Source: Atrichornis clamosus (Eukaryota > Chordata > Aves > Passeriformes > Menuridae). Taken from it: a DNA stretch of 64,000 bases. Position numbers and translations under genes: made by a program. Below, piece by piece: positions 25,938 through 36,880 of the stretch (position 1 is the stretch's first letter; every line of letters begins with the position of its first letter). The stretch spans positions 62,001 to 126,000 of the forward strand of contig WBMZ01005366.1 in the NCBI GenBank assembly GCA_013400975.1, in the 5' to 3' direction. The notes beneath the pieces are model-generated. The model was given only the letters and a program-made list of their open reading frames with translations. It ran no database searches and was not told where the DNA came from.

Positions 25938-26101
25938 AAACTGTGGGATGCTCCAGAGATTGCCCAGAGTGGTTATGGAGCCTCTGCCCTTGGCGATACT
26001 TGAAAACCCAACTAGACAAGGTCTTGGACAACCTGCTCTAGGTAATCCTGCTTGAGCAGGAAGTCTTCCGGAGATCCCTTCCAACCTCAGGAATTCTGTG
26101 G
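25938..26101 (+). mobile_element. CR1 LINE 3' end fragment
   Basis: Successive CR1 3' UTR landmarks are visible: GGGATGCTCCAGAG, CAACCTGCTCTAGGTAATCC, TGCTTGAGCAGG and TCCCTTCCAACCTCAGGAAT, then TTCTGTGG near the end. The copy is about 160 bp, 5'-truncated and diverged, with a degraded terminal repeat. A T- and G-rich low-complexity stretch (25857-25937) lies immediately upstream. No coding capacity. Confidence 0.9.
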
Positions 26102-27777
26102 CTTTTAGCTGGAGACTTACTTGTATTTTTTTTAGCTGGGTGTTTTTCTAGCACAGAGAGAAAAATAAGTCAAGCAAGGTTGGGTTTTATAACGAGGTTT
26201 CAAAATTTAGAAATGGCAGAAAGAAATGCAAGTGAACAATGTGCATCCTACCAATGGTTGATGGGCAGAGTAGCAGTGAGAGCTCAGAAGGGCAAAAGCA
26301 CACACTGGCAAACCTGGTTTTCCCAGTATGGTGAAAACATTTAAAAGTGCTTCATAATGAAGAAAGTATGAAGCAATAAAATTTTTTGTTAGATTTTTAT
26401 TTAGCTTTCTCTGTGTTTTAGGACTTTTCAAGGACATTTCTTTCAACAACATCTAGTTTTCTCAGTTTTACTGAAGAGTGGGTCTTGTTTTTTCTTAAAA
26501 GCTGGAAATGCTACTTACTGTACATGGATTACTGATCTTTCCAAAGCTGCTGACAGTCTCTGACATGCACAGATCCATCGAGTGAGTCATAAAGCCCAGT
26601 CAGCTGTATCTTTTGCTTGTTCATAGGTGAGATTTAGTATGTACTCACTTTGTAGACTTTGAAAGCTGGCCAGGAGCTTTGACAAAAAAACAACCTGAAT
26701 GTTGCTGCTAAAAAACCAAAAATAAAGCAACATTGGAAAATATCTCATCATCTAAACCATATTTTCTACTGCAAGGAGATGAAATTATCTTGTCAGGAAA
26801 GCCCTTTCACTAGTATCTGTAAGATTTGTAATGGATGTAAGATTGTCTTTTGAAATAGAATTGCATCAGCATATCAAAGCATTTAATTTTTTTTATTCTT
26901 TAGAATAAGTAGTATTTGCATTGGAAGAAGATCTATAACCCTCCCTTAAGAAATCTGTGGTCACCCTAGATTGAGGTATATCACACAACCTGAATTCTCT
27001 TCTCTTTCTCCTCTTCATGTCTGTAATTGTGCTAATAGGGATTTAGTTCAAAACATCTTTAATGATGGGTGTTTTCTTTCATGGTAGAGCAGGAACTTGG
27101 GTAAGCCAGTTACAGAAACAGCAGTTCACATACATGCCAGAGGTATGAATTTCTTCTCCTATTAGTATATTTAGTTTCCTTAAAGCAACTGGATGGACTC
27201 TATTGCTTGCCAACGGAGAGGAACTTAGTCTCTATATAAGCTTTCCAATGCTAACAGTCTTTTTGAAATTCTACAGTTCAGATGTTTCCACTTTTGAAAC
27301 CTTTTAAATTGTTTTCTATGCTTTCATCATTCACTGTATGTCTCTCTTACTTGTTTGAGCTCCAAATTTACTTGTAAGCATTTTGCGCTTTTGGAAACAT
27401 TAAAAGATAAGTGCTTAGAATCAGGAATTTCATTCTGCAGTTGGCAGAGCTTTGTTTCTTTTAGCTATTACATTATAATAGGTCTGATTCTTACTTAGAG
27501 AAGTAAACAATTTTTTTAAATTTTGGGAATCTACTGCTTTATTAAAAAAATCCCTAAGCAAGCAAATTTCATAACACTAGTTGATTTCAATGTGAATTAG
27601 GAAATAGATAACATTTTAGATGTTATAGTATTTTAGATATTACACCTCTGGTATACCAGTGCATTGAAAGTCTTTTTTGTTCTTTGAAAATGTCATTTAA
27701 TAACTGTCCAGATGTCACCTACACTTACCAGGAGTTTCTGGATGCTAAACACTTTTTCAGAATAAAAATGCAGGAGA
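26102..27777. other. Non-coding unique sequence
   Basis: AT-rich unique DNA. No repeat family or gene was recognised. It may hold the degraded 3' continuation of the LINE relic on its right, but no motif could be followed below about 27778. Confidence 0.5.
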
Positions 27778-28231
27778 TGGCCAAAGGTTCAAGGTCAAGT
27801 GTGAAGTAGGACAGGAGAGGGAGGACATCATTTTCAAGTGCCTCTTGGTAAAATAACTAGAGAAGACAGTAAGCCATTCATAAGGATTAAGGCTAATGGG
27901 TGAAAGTAAATTGTTTTAATTAGGTTTCTGAGTTTTAATCCAAAACAAAACTTGCAAGAGGCATATTGTAGATATCAGCATTTGATCCTACCCTATTAAA
28001 TACATTTTCAGCATCTCAAGAAAAAGCAGCAATGGGATCGTCATCATCTCTCACCTCTCATAATATCTGTAGCACTCTTCTTAAATTATCAGCTGCCTCC
28101 CTGCCTGGCATGAAACTGCCTTGATCTTGATTTACAATGGTGGTAATGCTTTTGTTTAGTCTTGTGGTTAGCCATTTAGTAAATATTTTTAAGACCACAT
28201 TTAACAAAGATATAGAATGATAGTCCTTACA
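27778..28231 (-). mobile_element. L1/Tx1-type LINE reverse-transcriptase relic
   Basis: On the minus strand one reading frame carries RT blocks in canonical order. CKDYHSISLLN (28231-28199) corresponds to C..YRPISLLN. LKIFTKWLTTRLN follows it. DQGSFMPGREAADNLRRVL (about 28126-28070) corresponds to DQ.GF.PGR.A.DN.RR.L. DAENVFNRV (about 28014-27988) is the DAEKAFDRV block containing a catalytic Asp. NGLLSSLVILPRGT (27878-27837) then CPPSPVLLH and, after a one-base shift, LDLEPLAIS (to 27778) match NG..S..F.L.RGTRQGCPLSPLLF.LALEPLA. Stops interrupt it after RVLQIL, before DAEN, and twice in place of RQG; at least one is explained by CGA to TGA decay. The (F/Y)ADD block, endonuclease and ORF1 were not found. 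Spacing fits the L1/Tx1 group and not CR1, whose RT reads differently (a GF.KG block instead of PGR, and LDF.KAFD). It is long dead. Confidence 0.9.
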
Positions 28232-30387
28232 TTTACTGAGACTTGATCAGGTTTCAGAGCGCACAGATTCTACTTCACTTTTCATTGATAATGGTATTAC
28301 ACCTTTACCTGGTTTTGTGCAAGGCATTTTGGAGGCACCATTTAGGTCGATATGGGGTTTCTGATACAGATCCCCTGCTATTAGCCACACTGTTCAGTCC
28401 CGTTGCCAGACTGCAAATTCTTTACTGTGCCAGTTGTTTAGTTCAACGTATACAAGTACAGTTGCATATTCCTTTCAATTTGGCAAATGTATGGCAGCAG
28501 ATAGCAATGCCCCAGTGGAGCTTAGAGAGAGGCAGGGAGTAGCCATAAAATTTGGAAGAGTAGGCAAGAGAAACATGTAATTTTTTTAGCGCTTTCTATA
28601 ATGGTCCTAAATATGGCATAGGCAAAGAACAGAACTTGTCTCTCCCTTCTGGTATCACCAAGAAACTCTTCATGAGTCTAAAAAGATGTGGATAATGTGG
28701 ACAGGGACATGAATATAGCATTTTTCCATACCTGGGGTTGTACAATAACTAAAAAACAACAGAAGTTTTCCTCAAGTGCGCAGCTTTTGAGACTCCAGGA
28801 AAAAACCCAGGATTTATTTATCTGCTTATCTTCTCTTCCTGTATATCATTATTCAATGACATTTGGATTAGTTTTGTTTGCAATCAGTTCTGCCACATTT
28901 AGACCAACCCCAAATGAGAATGTCCTCAAGTATGATAGAAATTCAGTTAAAGAAGCATAAATTGAGTGGTGAAAGTTCTGAAGATTTTCAATAATAATTT
29001 TTAATGGAAGTACCATGGCTTCTTCCAGGGCAAGGGGATGCAAAAAGTGATGGTCAGACTTGTTTGAACCCTACATTAATGAATTCCAATTTTTAACTGT
29101 TGTATGTCTGGCTCTAAAAAATTCTGTAACGTTTTGCTGTGTAAACAATAGCCTATGCATCTGAAATGTTTCTATAATTTAGCAGCATTTTACAGCATAA
29201 GGCCTATAGTAGAAGTCAGTCACTTGTAATGCATCTCACTGTCTGATTGGGTGGGACATACAGCAACTAAGTGACCATTCACTGAACAAGAGAAATATGA
29301 AATAGTTTTTTAAGCTTGGAGAGACACTAATGAAAATTTTGGATGTAGTCCTTTTATCTTTATTGAAATTATAATTTGAAATTAAGATTTTCTAAAATAG
29401 GGTTATTTAAAGCTTAGCAAACACGTTCTTACTGAAAGTACCCTTCAGGACTTATTCCTAGGGATGATCCTACAGTTAGTGGTTCTCAAAAGAGTTAAAC
29501 CCTTTACCTCTATTCAGAAGACAAAGGAAAACATTTGCTTTTAGAGTAATTCCTTATTTTTCAGCTGTATTCAAGGAAACTGACTGAGGGAACATACTAT
29601 AAATTTGGCTAAGAAGGAGCTAAAGGGAAGCTTCCTTCATTTTCTTGCTTTCCCTGCCAGCCTGCACAGCAGTTCCAACCTCCTTTTCCCTGGCAGGAAG
29701 GAGAAAAGAAGAAAAAAAGCAATGGATTCCTCAGCATAACTTCCTCTGTTCCTTGAAGTTTAGCCACTGGTCTAATCTCTGAAAGTTTTTCCTGGCTTGC
29801 ATTGACTTGCTGCTCAGACAATGAGCACTTTTTTAACCTGTCAGGAGCTGAATTGCTTGGCCTGCCATCGGGTTGACAGTGTGCCGCTGTTTCTTAGACT
29901 ACTCTGTTCCTGAGATGCAGGGCTGACACAAATCTGTACAAGGGCTGATTCTGTGAGTGCCCCAATGGAATCCCCTTCAACCGCTGTCTAGTTAGTAAGG
30001 TTCAGTGAATACTCAAGGGGAGACTCCTTGGCAGTGGATTTTGCCTTTTGCAGGAATTCTGCGTTGGAATTTTTAGTATAGGATGGCTCCGTTGGACTGT
30101 GTGCACTTTTTAAAAAAAATCACTCCGCTTGCAGTTAAAGTTTTGTTTATGTTTCTGCAGTGTTTAAAGTTGTTCCTTATCTGTTGCCTATGCTCTTTAT
30201 CATTCATAAGTCTGAAGGAGATGGAAAAGACCTGCAGGGCTAACGGGAGGGAGGCTGGCAGGCCAGAAGCAGAGACAAAGGTAGGCTCAGTTCTTAAGAA
30301 CAAGTAGCACAGTAAAGAGTGACATTTCCTTGTTATTCTGTTTTCCCACAATAAATGTGCCGCCTGTTGCAGGATTTTCAAGCAGAA
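28232..30387. other. Non-coding sequence flanking the LINE relic
   Basis: Same-frame residues just upstream on the minus strand (28232-28560) include LPN.KEYA and TKPGKG. These resemble L1 motifs, but the LPN..YY motif should lie downstream of the RT domain, so they are not assigned. A plus-strand frame of 99 codons (28243-28542) lies antisense to this block and is not a gene. The rest is unique DNA. Confidence 0.45.
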
Positions 30388-30444
30388 ATGCATGCATATA
30401 TATATGTGTGTGTATATATATGCACACACGCGTGTGTGTGTGCA
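30388..30444. repeat. 57-nt alternating purine-pyrimidine tract
   Basis: Every base from 30388 to 30444 alternates purine and pyrimidine, through ATGCATGC, (TA)n, (TG)n, (TA)n, (CA)n, CGCG, (TG)n and TGCA. The symmetry around the TA and CG cores also allows intrastrand pairing. Such tracts readily adopt Z-DNA or cruciforms, and are polymorphic microsatellites. Confidence 0.95.
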
Positions 30445-30534
30445 AATACAGGCTTCATGACTGTGGCAAGTGTGAAACCTGAAGGACTGAAACCATAGGG
30501 ATGTAGTTTCAGAGGCTGAATGCCACACACCTGT

Positions 30535-30760
30535 GCCTGCGCTCGGCAGATTTTGTGCCACCGCCCCAAAACACATATAATTCCCTGCAGCATTTGACAG
30601 CTGACGTCACACCCAGGCCAAGGCTGCCCGAAGCAGTGTCACACACGGGCTGCCTCTGCACCAGCGAGCAGGGGGCCCAAAGTGACCTGCATGATAATTC
30701 CATGCACTATTTGCTTTGCATTAAGCTTGTTGGCTCCAATTAGCATCTGGACCTCATTGT
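30535..30760. promoter_or_regulatory. Candidate cis-regulatory block with a full CRE
   Basis: A GC-richer island in AT-rich surroundings contains a perfect cAMP-response element TGACGTCA (30602-30609), CACCGCCCC upstream, an octamer-like TTTGCAT near 30714-30720, and CAATTAGC (about 30737-30744) as a homeodomain core. Full CREs are bound by CREB/ATF dimers. The density of distinct sites and the base composition suggest an enhancer or a distal promoter. No TATA box or start site is evident and there is no adjacent coding exon. Conservation is untested. Confidence 0.3.
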
Positions 30761-33700
30761 GTTTAGCGCTTTTTCCAGACACATAGGAAAATCTGTGCTC
30801 TGAAAAATTTTGTCTAACAGATATTTGAGTTTTGTCTTCACGTTCATATGAGTTTATTTTGGGTTTTCAGGGGGTTTTTGAGCTCTCATTTGGTCTGTCA
30901 GGAACAATATTTTGTCATATCTACAGCAGGACTGAAAAGCTCACTTTTCCAAAAGGTGGGGTTGTTTAGATATTTTTCCTCACATTTACTATTTGATTTC
31001 CTATTTCCCTGCTAACTAGTGGTTTCTTTAAATGCCCTGCTGTAAAGGAAGGTTGGGCTTATAATGCTATTTTAACTTTTATCCTTAGTAGCTTTCATTT
31101 CCCAATACATGGTAACTTGCAGGATTGGGCCCACGCTGTAGAATTTACACAAAAAGCTCTATCAGATTTGCTGGGCACAATTGTGAAAACTGTTCAGTAT
31201 ATCCTGTTTTCTAAATGTCAGCTTTTTTCTTTTTTTTCTCTTTCATAGTGGGTGGGCTGACTAAACAGAGTCTTTTTTACATGGTACTTTGCTGTTTTCT
31301 AAACAGAGCAGCTATGTATGCTATCTAGTTTATATACAGCTTCTTTTTTTTTTTTGAAGCAGGGTACCCTTATAAATATGTTGGATTTAAAAGAAACTAG
31401 TCCCACAGAAAGTGCTTTGTTTGTAGTATCTAAAACTTCTCTTGATTTTTTTTTTTCATTTTTATTCATTGCTTTGCTTTGTGTGCCACTTTTTGTGTGT
31501 TTTGAAAAATTATGCATAGGTCCTACAATACTGTAAAGCCAATGTTCGTAAGAGTTTTTGTTCTGACATATAGCACAGATTGGAGGTAATCAAAACCTAA
31601 ATGTGTTCTTTGCACTCACGGCAGCTTTTAAGACACATATTAAACATTATTTTGGGCCTTATGACAGACAGCATATGGCATTAAAGCTTTGAAAAAAGAC
31701 CGTTCCAAATTAGGAAAATTAGAACAAAGATCTATTCTCAAATAAATAATTAGTATTCTTAAAATATATCAGCACGTAAATAGTTCTTGGATAATTCTGC
31801 CACTATGTTTTTTCTGTTTTACTTGCTGGAGAGTCAAAGGAAGGCACACTTTTTCTGCAATTAATTCCTCTAAATGGACCACATACAAAATGATTATCGT
31901 AAATAAGCTGCATAGCTACTGCCTGGATAATGCTGCAGGCAGCATATCAGATGAGATTTGAGGTACTGCGTGGCAGAACTCGTAGTGGAATTAAAGGCTC
32001 TTCTGAGCAAAACTGGTTCCCAGCCAGGGCAGCCCTAATAAGCACTAGGAAAGTCACCTGAAAGTTGCCGTTGGGAACGTCACCCAATCTTTTTTCACTC
32101 TAAAAGAAATCTGAAAATTGGATTCTTTGGGTCTGTTGGGAGCAGGTCTGTGTGTACCAAGAACTGATAAAGTGCATGCTGAACTCTCTTCCTACAGCTC
32201 TGCCGATGTAACTTTATCTTTATTTCCATGTTGCTCTTTTTGTTTGTAATTTCTTCTCTTTTGAATTTTTTTTTCTTGATTATTTCTTGCCTTTTTAAAG
32301 TATTCTGTCTGCTCCTGGCAAAAGAGGGTACAACTCTTACAATCAATAATTAGAGCAAGACTGGGCTCCTTTTTCTAGACTTCAGCCATGCCCTTACCCA
32401 AAGGTCCTTGACTATGGTACTTGATCTGATAATGCCTGTTGAGTGACATGTTAGAGTTGAAGGGAGTGATAACCAAGCAGCTACCAGTTAAAAAATTCTT
32501 CTTAGGTTTACTTTGGAAATGCTTGCTTAATGCTGCATCAGCTTTCTATTCTGTTGCATAATACATTGCTGTTTCTGTGTTTGTTACAAAGTGTTTTACG
32601 AGGATGTGCGCTACTCTTAGATTAAATCTGGTCTTGATCCTATGACAATGTCAGTGTTCTGGTCTTGATCCCAAATAACAGTTAGCATTAGGAACATAAA
32701 GACTTTCTGTGGGTTAATGGTACAAGTCTCATGTTAAATGTTACGTTTCTTTGATGGAAAAGCGTTTATCCAGAAATGCACATTGGAGATAAATTTTTAT
32801 TCAGTATGATTCCATTTAATCGGTCATTTTTGTTGTGGAGGTGATCTTTAATGCTTTATTTGGTTATTTGCACTACCACAGAAGTATTTCTTGGGAGCAA
32901 TTGAATCCGAAACTGAGGGGAGCAAAAGGCAGCCTGTTACGTTTGCTTCCCAGGTTCCATTGCCCACAAAACAGCATCACTCAGTGGAGAAGTAGGAGTT
33001 TCTAGCATTCCTTTGGACATGTGGGAAATGGCGTGTGTGTTTATATGGCCGTGGTTTCACCTTACACATGGACCACCAGGTTTTAATGACACACTTGGCC
33101 ACAGGAGGTTCAAGCCACTGACCACTATGTTTATTCCAATGAGCCAACCCGTTGGCATTGGCAAACCTTTTACCCCAGTTTACACCACGACATAAAAATA
33201 AGACAACACATTTCTTGTCTGTAGTCGCATTTTCCAATATTGGCACTGGAGATTCCTAGGGAATGCTTTTTCTTTTTTTTTCCTTTTTTTTTCCCCCATG
33301 TGCTACCTGTTAAAGGGAAGTATCGTGGGGGGATGTTTTGTCAGAAGGATGTAGCACAACGTCAGTATGCAAAAATTAATTTAGGCAGCACATCTTTAAA
33401 GGAACTTTTAGAGTATGAGGTGAAAACAGGCTAGCTCCTCATGATGTCCTGTTTCTAATGAATGCTTTGTTCCACATCAGATTCTTGCTTTTCAAAGTAA
33501 ATAAGGCTGGATGCTGGAATTTTCTTCAGAAACCTCATGACTGTTCAGACTGTTTGGGAGTTAGGGAGTGGGAACAAAAATTGTAATGAACTAAACTATT
33601 AATTTTAAAATATTCTCCATTAACTTTTTTCAAATCCATTCTTGAAATAACTGGGAAGAGAGAGAGAAATCAGATATCCCAGCATTTTCAGACAGATTCT

Positions 33701-34780
33701 TGTCTTTGCAAAGAATATGGATCCCCTCTGGTATTGATGAATAATGAAAGGCTGTTACCTGTGGCAATGTCAATGACTGAAAAAACTCTGATGTAAAGGA
33801 GGGATTAGACAAAGGTAAATTATGTAGGGCTACTAATAAAATAATGTGTTATTAAAGTGTTGTAGAAAATGTTCTTATGGAATTGTAATAAGTCTGGGTA
33901 TGTCTCGTACTGGAACTATAAAGCTTAACCTGTTCTTAATTAAGTCAACTCACTGAAATATCTAGTTGGAGGCATATGTATATTTGTTATTGAAGTCAAC
34001 CCTGAAAACCTGTTGTGGGATTGGTGAAAGCTTGGTTGTATTCGGTTTGGAGCTTTTAACCATGCTTACCACAAGCTACCTAAAATATAAAGAGCCTCAT
34101 TTTTACTCCGGCCTTTTCTGATGTTAAAAAATATAGGCTGTTTGGCAGTGTGACATGATGGAAGTGCCCTCCTACTCTCTTACATGGGCTATGCTTTTGA
34201 AGTAATGGCAACTTTCATTTAAATGCTTCGCAAGCTGTTGTTTATAATTGCTTGTTTTAAAAGTTTTGAAGCATTCTGCTTTCCAGATTCTAGTTGTTTT
34301 AGACATTTCCACAATGGAGGTTTTAGTTTTTATAGTGAGCTATCGAATTTGCTTCTCTTCCCTACCATTCTTCCTCACCTCCCGTCATGTTTATATTGTT
34401 TTGACCACTAAAATACATTCTGCCTACATACTGCACGTATTTTTTCTCATTCTCAGTATATCACCAACAAAGATTGAAATACAAGCTGCTTACCACGAAT
34501 GCACACACAAACACTGAAGGATTCACTGAAGTCCTCCTTCTGACAAAAAACTGGGTTTTTTTCACCATTAGCGCCTCCTTCCTATCTGCAGTTCTGCAGT
34601 TCCAGAAAGATGAGACAGCCTAGGAGGTCTGCACCTACGTTTTGTAGCACAAATTAAATTGTTACTCCATGAGTTGTTAGGCAATCTCCAGTCCCACTAG
34701 TTGCATTTAGTAATGAGACATTCCTTGAGAAGTGCAGTGAGGATTAATTACCATTTGGTATATTGAACTTGAAAAGTGTA
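30761..34780. other. Non-coding unique sequence
   Basis: Unique AT-rich DNA with poly-T runs (near 31341-31352, 33281-33294). A 14-nt direct repeat TCTGGTCTTGATCC occurs at 32627 and 32659. The 89-codon minus frame at 32977-33246 and its opposite-strand 60-codon frame share the same slightly GC-richer block; neither has recognisable features. Confidence 0.5.
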
Positions 34781-34905
34781 AAGGCCCTAATTCAACACTA
34801 TTTAAGCATGTGATCAACTCCAAGCACATCTGCTTTATTTCCATAGGAATCAATGGAATTTAACCATGTGCCTGAAGTTAAACCTGTACTAAATCACTTT
34901 ACTGA
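34781..34905. repeat. Decayed palindromic interspersed repeat (MITE-like)
   Basis: The left half carries AAGGCCCTAATTC, TTTAAGCATGTGATCAACTC and AAGCACAT. The right half carries CAATGGAATTTAACCATGTG, CCTGAAGTTAAACCTGT and AAATCACTTTACTGAG. This is the arrangement of a well-known palindromic repeat of turtles, crocodilians and birds (GGCC-GATCC.GC..., then ...TTAAGCATGTGCTTAA... on both sides of a CAATGGGA centre). The halves are imperfect reverse complements. The 73-codon plus-strand open frame at 34853-35074 starts inside it and is therefore not supported as a gene. Confidence 0.6.
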
Positions 34906-36810
34906 GTACAAACAAACTGCTGATTTAGAGCTTATAAAAGCTATCTTTTTTCCCCTCAGTTCTATGGAGGCAATTCCTAATCAGCCTGAAGATAAGAAGC
35001 TCTCTCTTTTTTCTAGAAGTAATGTTACATTTTATTTTCAAAATGGCTTTCATTCATTTCCATCAATACATTAACTTTAATGCCTGTGTTTTCTGATAGG
35101 AAATGTCTTCCATCTTTTTTTTTTTTAATTAGTAAATATCTGAAAAGAAATAGAATGAGTCATAAAGCTTGTCTGAAACCATCACAGATTCTCATTTGTG
35201 TGCAAGAAGGTATTTGAGGTTACACTATGAAAAATATGTGAAAGAGAGATTGTCAGAAAAGTGCCTTATTGTGATTCATACTTGAAGAGACAGGCACTTA
35301 ATTAAAATATTCTACAAAGTAAGTAGTCTGTTCAATGGTTAAATAAAAATATGAACCTGTAATTTTTATTAGCTCTAACTCTTCTGTCTAAAAAGACTTT
35401 GATACATGAATCGTTAGTCCATGGTATTAATGATATTAAGTACATACTTCATTCTTTAAATATTTATATTTAATGAGTAGTTGTCATTCAGACCTCTGGG
35501 CAATTACTCAGAAGAGGTAATAGCAAAACCTGGCAGACTGATAGCAGGTAGATTCTTGCTCAAAAAGGAGTCTTGTAATATCAGTGCTATTGTCAGAAAT
35601 CTGTTTCAGTGAAAGCAACGGTGCGAAACTTTTTTATAAGGGAGAGAGCCAAGTCTAACAGAAACTTCTCCAAGTGGGCTATATCCTGTCATTCTATATA
35701 GCAGCAGTAACTATTTCACCAAGAACAGGCAAAACCCTTCTTAGCTTAATTCCACTATCTAGGAACTGTAAAGATTTGGTCAGCAGTTGGAATCTCTGAC
35801 ATCCCAGGACTTTGCAGGCTTCAATAAATGCATACAAGTAGTAGAAATTTCTGCAAGAGCAAGCACAGCTCTTCTCTTCTCCAGATGTTAATCCATCCCA
35901 ACAAAATGGGAAATCTGGAAATGATCAATCTTCTTTGTGAGAACTCTAGTAAACATATAGCAGCTTCATTACCAGATGGTGAAATCTGTGTGCACCAGGC
36001 TTTCCACCAGCCACTCAGATTCACCTGAATGAGGCTCTGTGTGCGCTCACTCTGTCCCTTTCCTGCTCCTGCACACATCCCCCCTTCACTTTTGTGTCTG
36101 TTCAAAGAAAGTCTACTTGCAATCAGCCATACTCAGAAGGTGAACTCATCGACCATGATCTTGTGTCGTGTTTTACCTGTAATATTATGCACATGGTGCA
36201 TTATGACCCAAACAGTTAACTCTGTTGTGCAGCTCAGACAGTGACATCTAGTTTCAGGAGTCATTTTTAACCCCAAAATCTCTTTGTCCCTCTTACTTTT
36301 TCCAGTCATTAATTCTTAAACATCTGCAGGGGTTACCTGTGGAATGACATGTAGAATAACCAGGGAATACACAAGTAGTGGATTATGGATTTGCTGTTCA
36401 TTGGCAAAAACCTCTCAAACCCATAAGGGCGGGGAAATATGACATAACCGGATAGAGCAAAGGGGATTCGGAACCACTTCTAAAAAGGGTATTCCAAAGA
36501 ACAGCCACCTTTCACCTATGCTCTGAAAGGTGACTACAATAGAAAATGGTGTTTAACTAGAAACTAAATTAAGTAGCATTTAAGTAGTATGTTTTAAATA
36601 TCATCTGAAGTCTTCTATCAGTAACAACACTCATGTTTAAAATGTGTATTCTTCATTTGTGTTAACGAGTACTTAGTTTCATGTCTTTGAAAAAATCAGT
36701 TGGATTTTAAAGTAATTTTTCATTCCTGCTGTGTGGTATAAACTGCCCAGTGAGATCATTCCTGTCCAAGAGAGTTAACAGTATATATAGACAAGCTATA
36801 AAGAGCAAAG
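34906..36810. other. Non-coding unique sequence
   Basis: No repeat family or gene was recognised. A GC-richer patch near 36000-36100 gives open frames on both strands without domain features. Confidence 0.5.
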
Positions 36811-36880
36811 AAAGTATCATTATCCCCCTTTTACAGCTGGGCAAACCTGAATTCAAACATGTGAAAGCCCTGTCTTGAAT
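36811..36880 (+). mobile_element. MIR-like (CORE-SINE) fragment
   Basis: ATCATTATCCCCCTTTTACA (36808-36827 region) followed by GCTGGGCAAACCTGAATTC and ATGTGAAAGCCCTGTC matches the MIR segment that reads ATTATCCCCATTTTACAGAT, GGAAACTGAGGC and AAGTGACTTGCCC. A short, old SINE fragment in plus orientation, with no coding content. Confidence 0.55.

Noticed and set aside
28300..28320. KPGK on the minus strand as the start of the RT fingers.
   Set aside because: Spacing to SISLLN is longer than usual and a stop lies between; probably coincidental, so not included in the relic boundaries.
29477..29500. AGTGGTTCTCAA resembling a hAT/Charlie terminal repeat.
   Set aside because: No matching opposite terminus or target-site duplication was seen; a 12-mer match alone is weak.
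30073..30576. Longest open frame of the window (167 codons, minus).
   Set aside because: Its central part (HTRVCAYIYTHIYICMH-like) is a translation of the alternating TG/TA/CA microsatellite, the rest has no domain, and overlapping frames on both strands are equally open.
34853..35074. 73-codon plus frame starting with ATG.
   Set aside because: Its start lies inside an ancient palindromic repeat.
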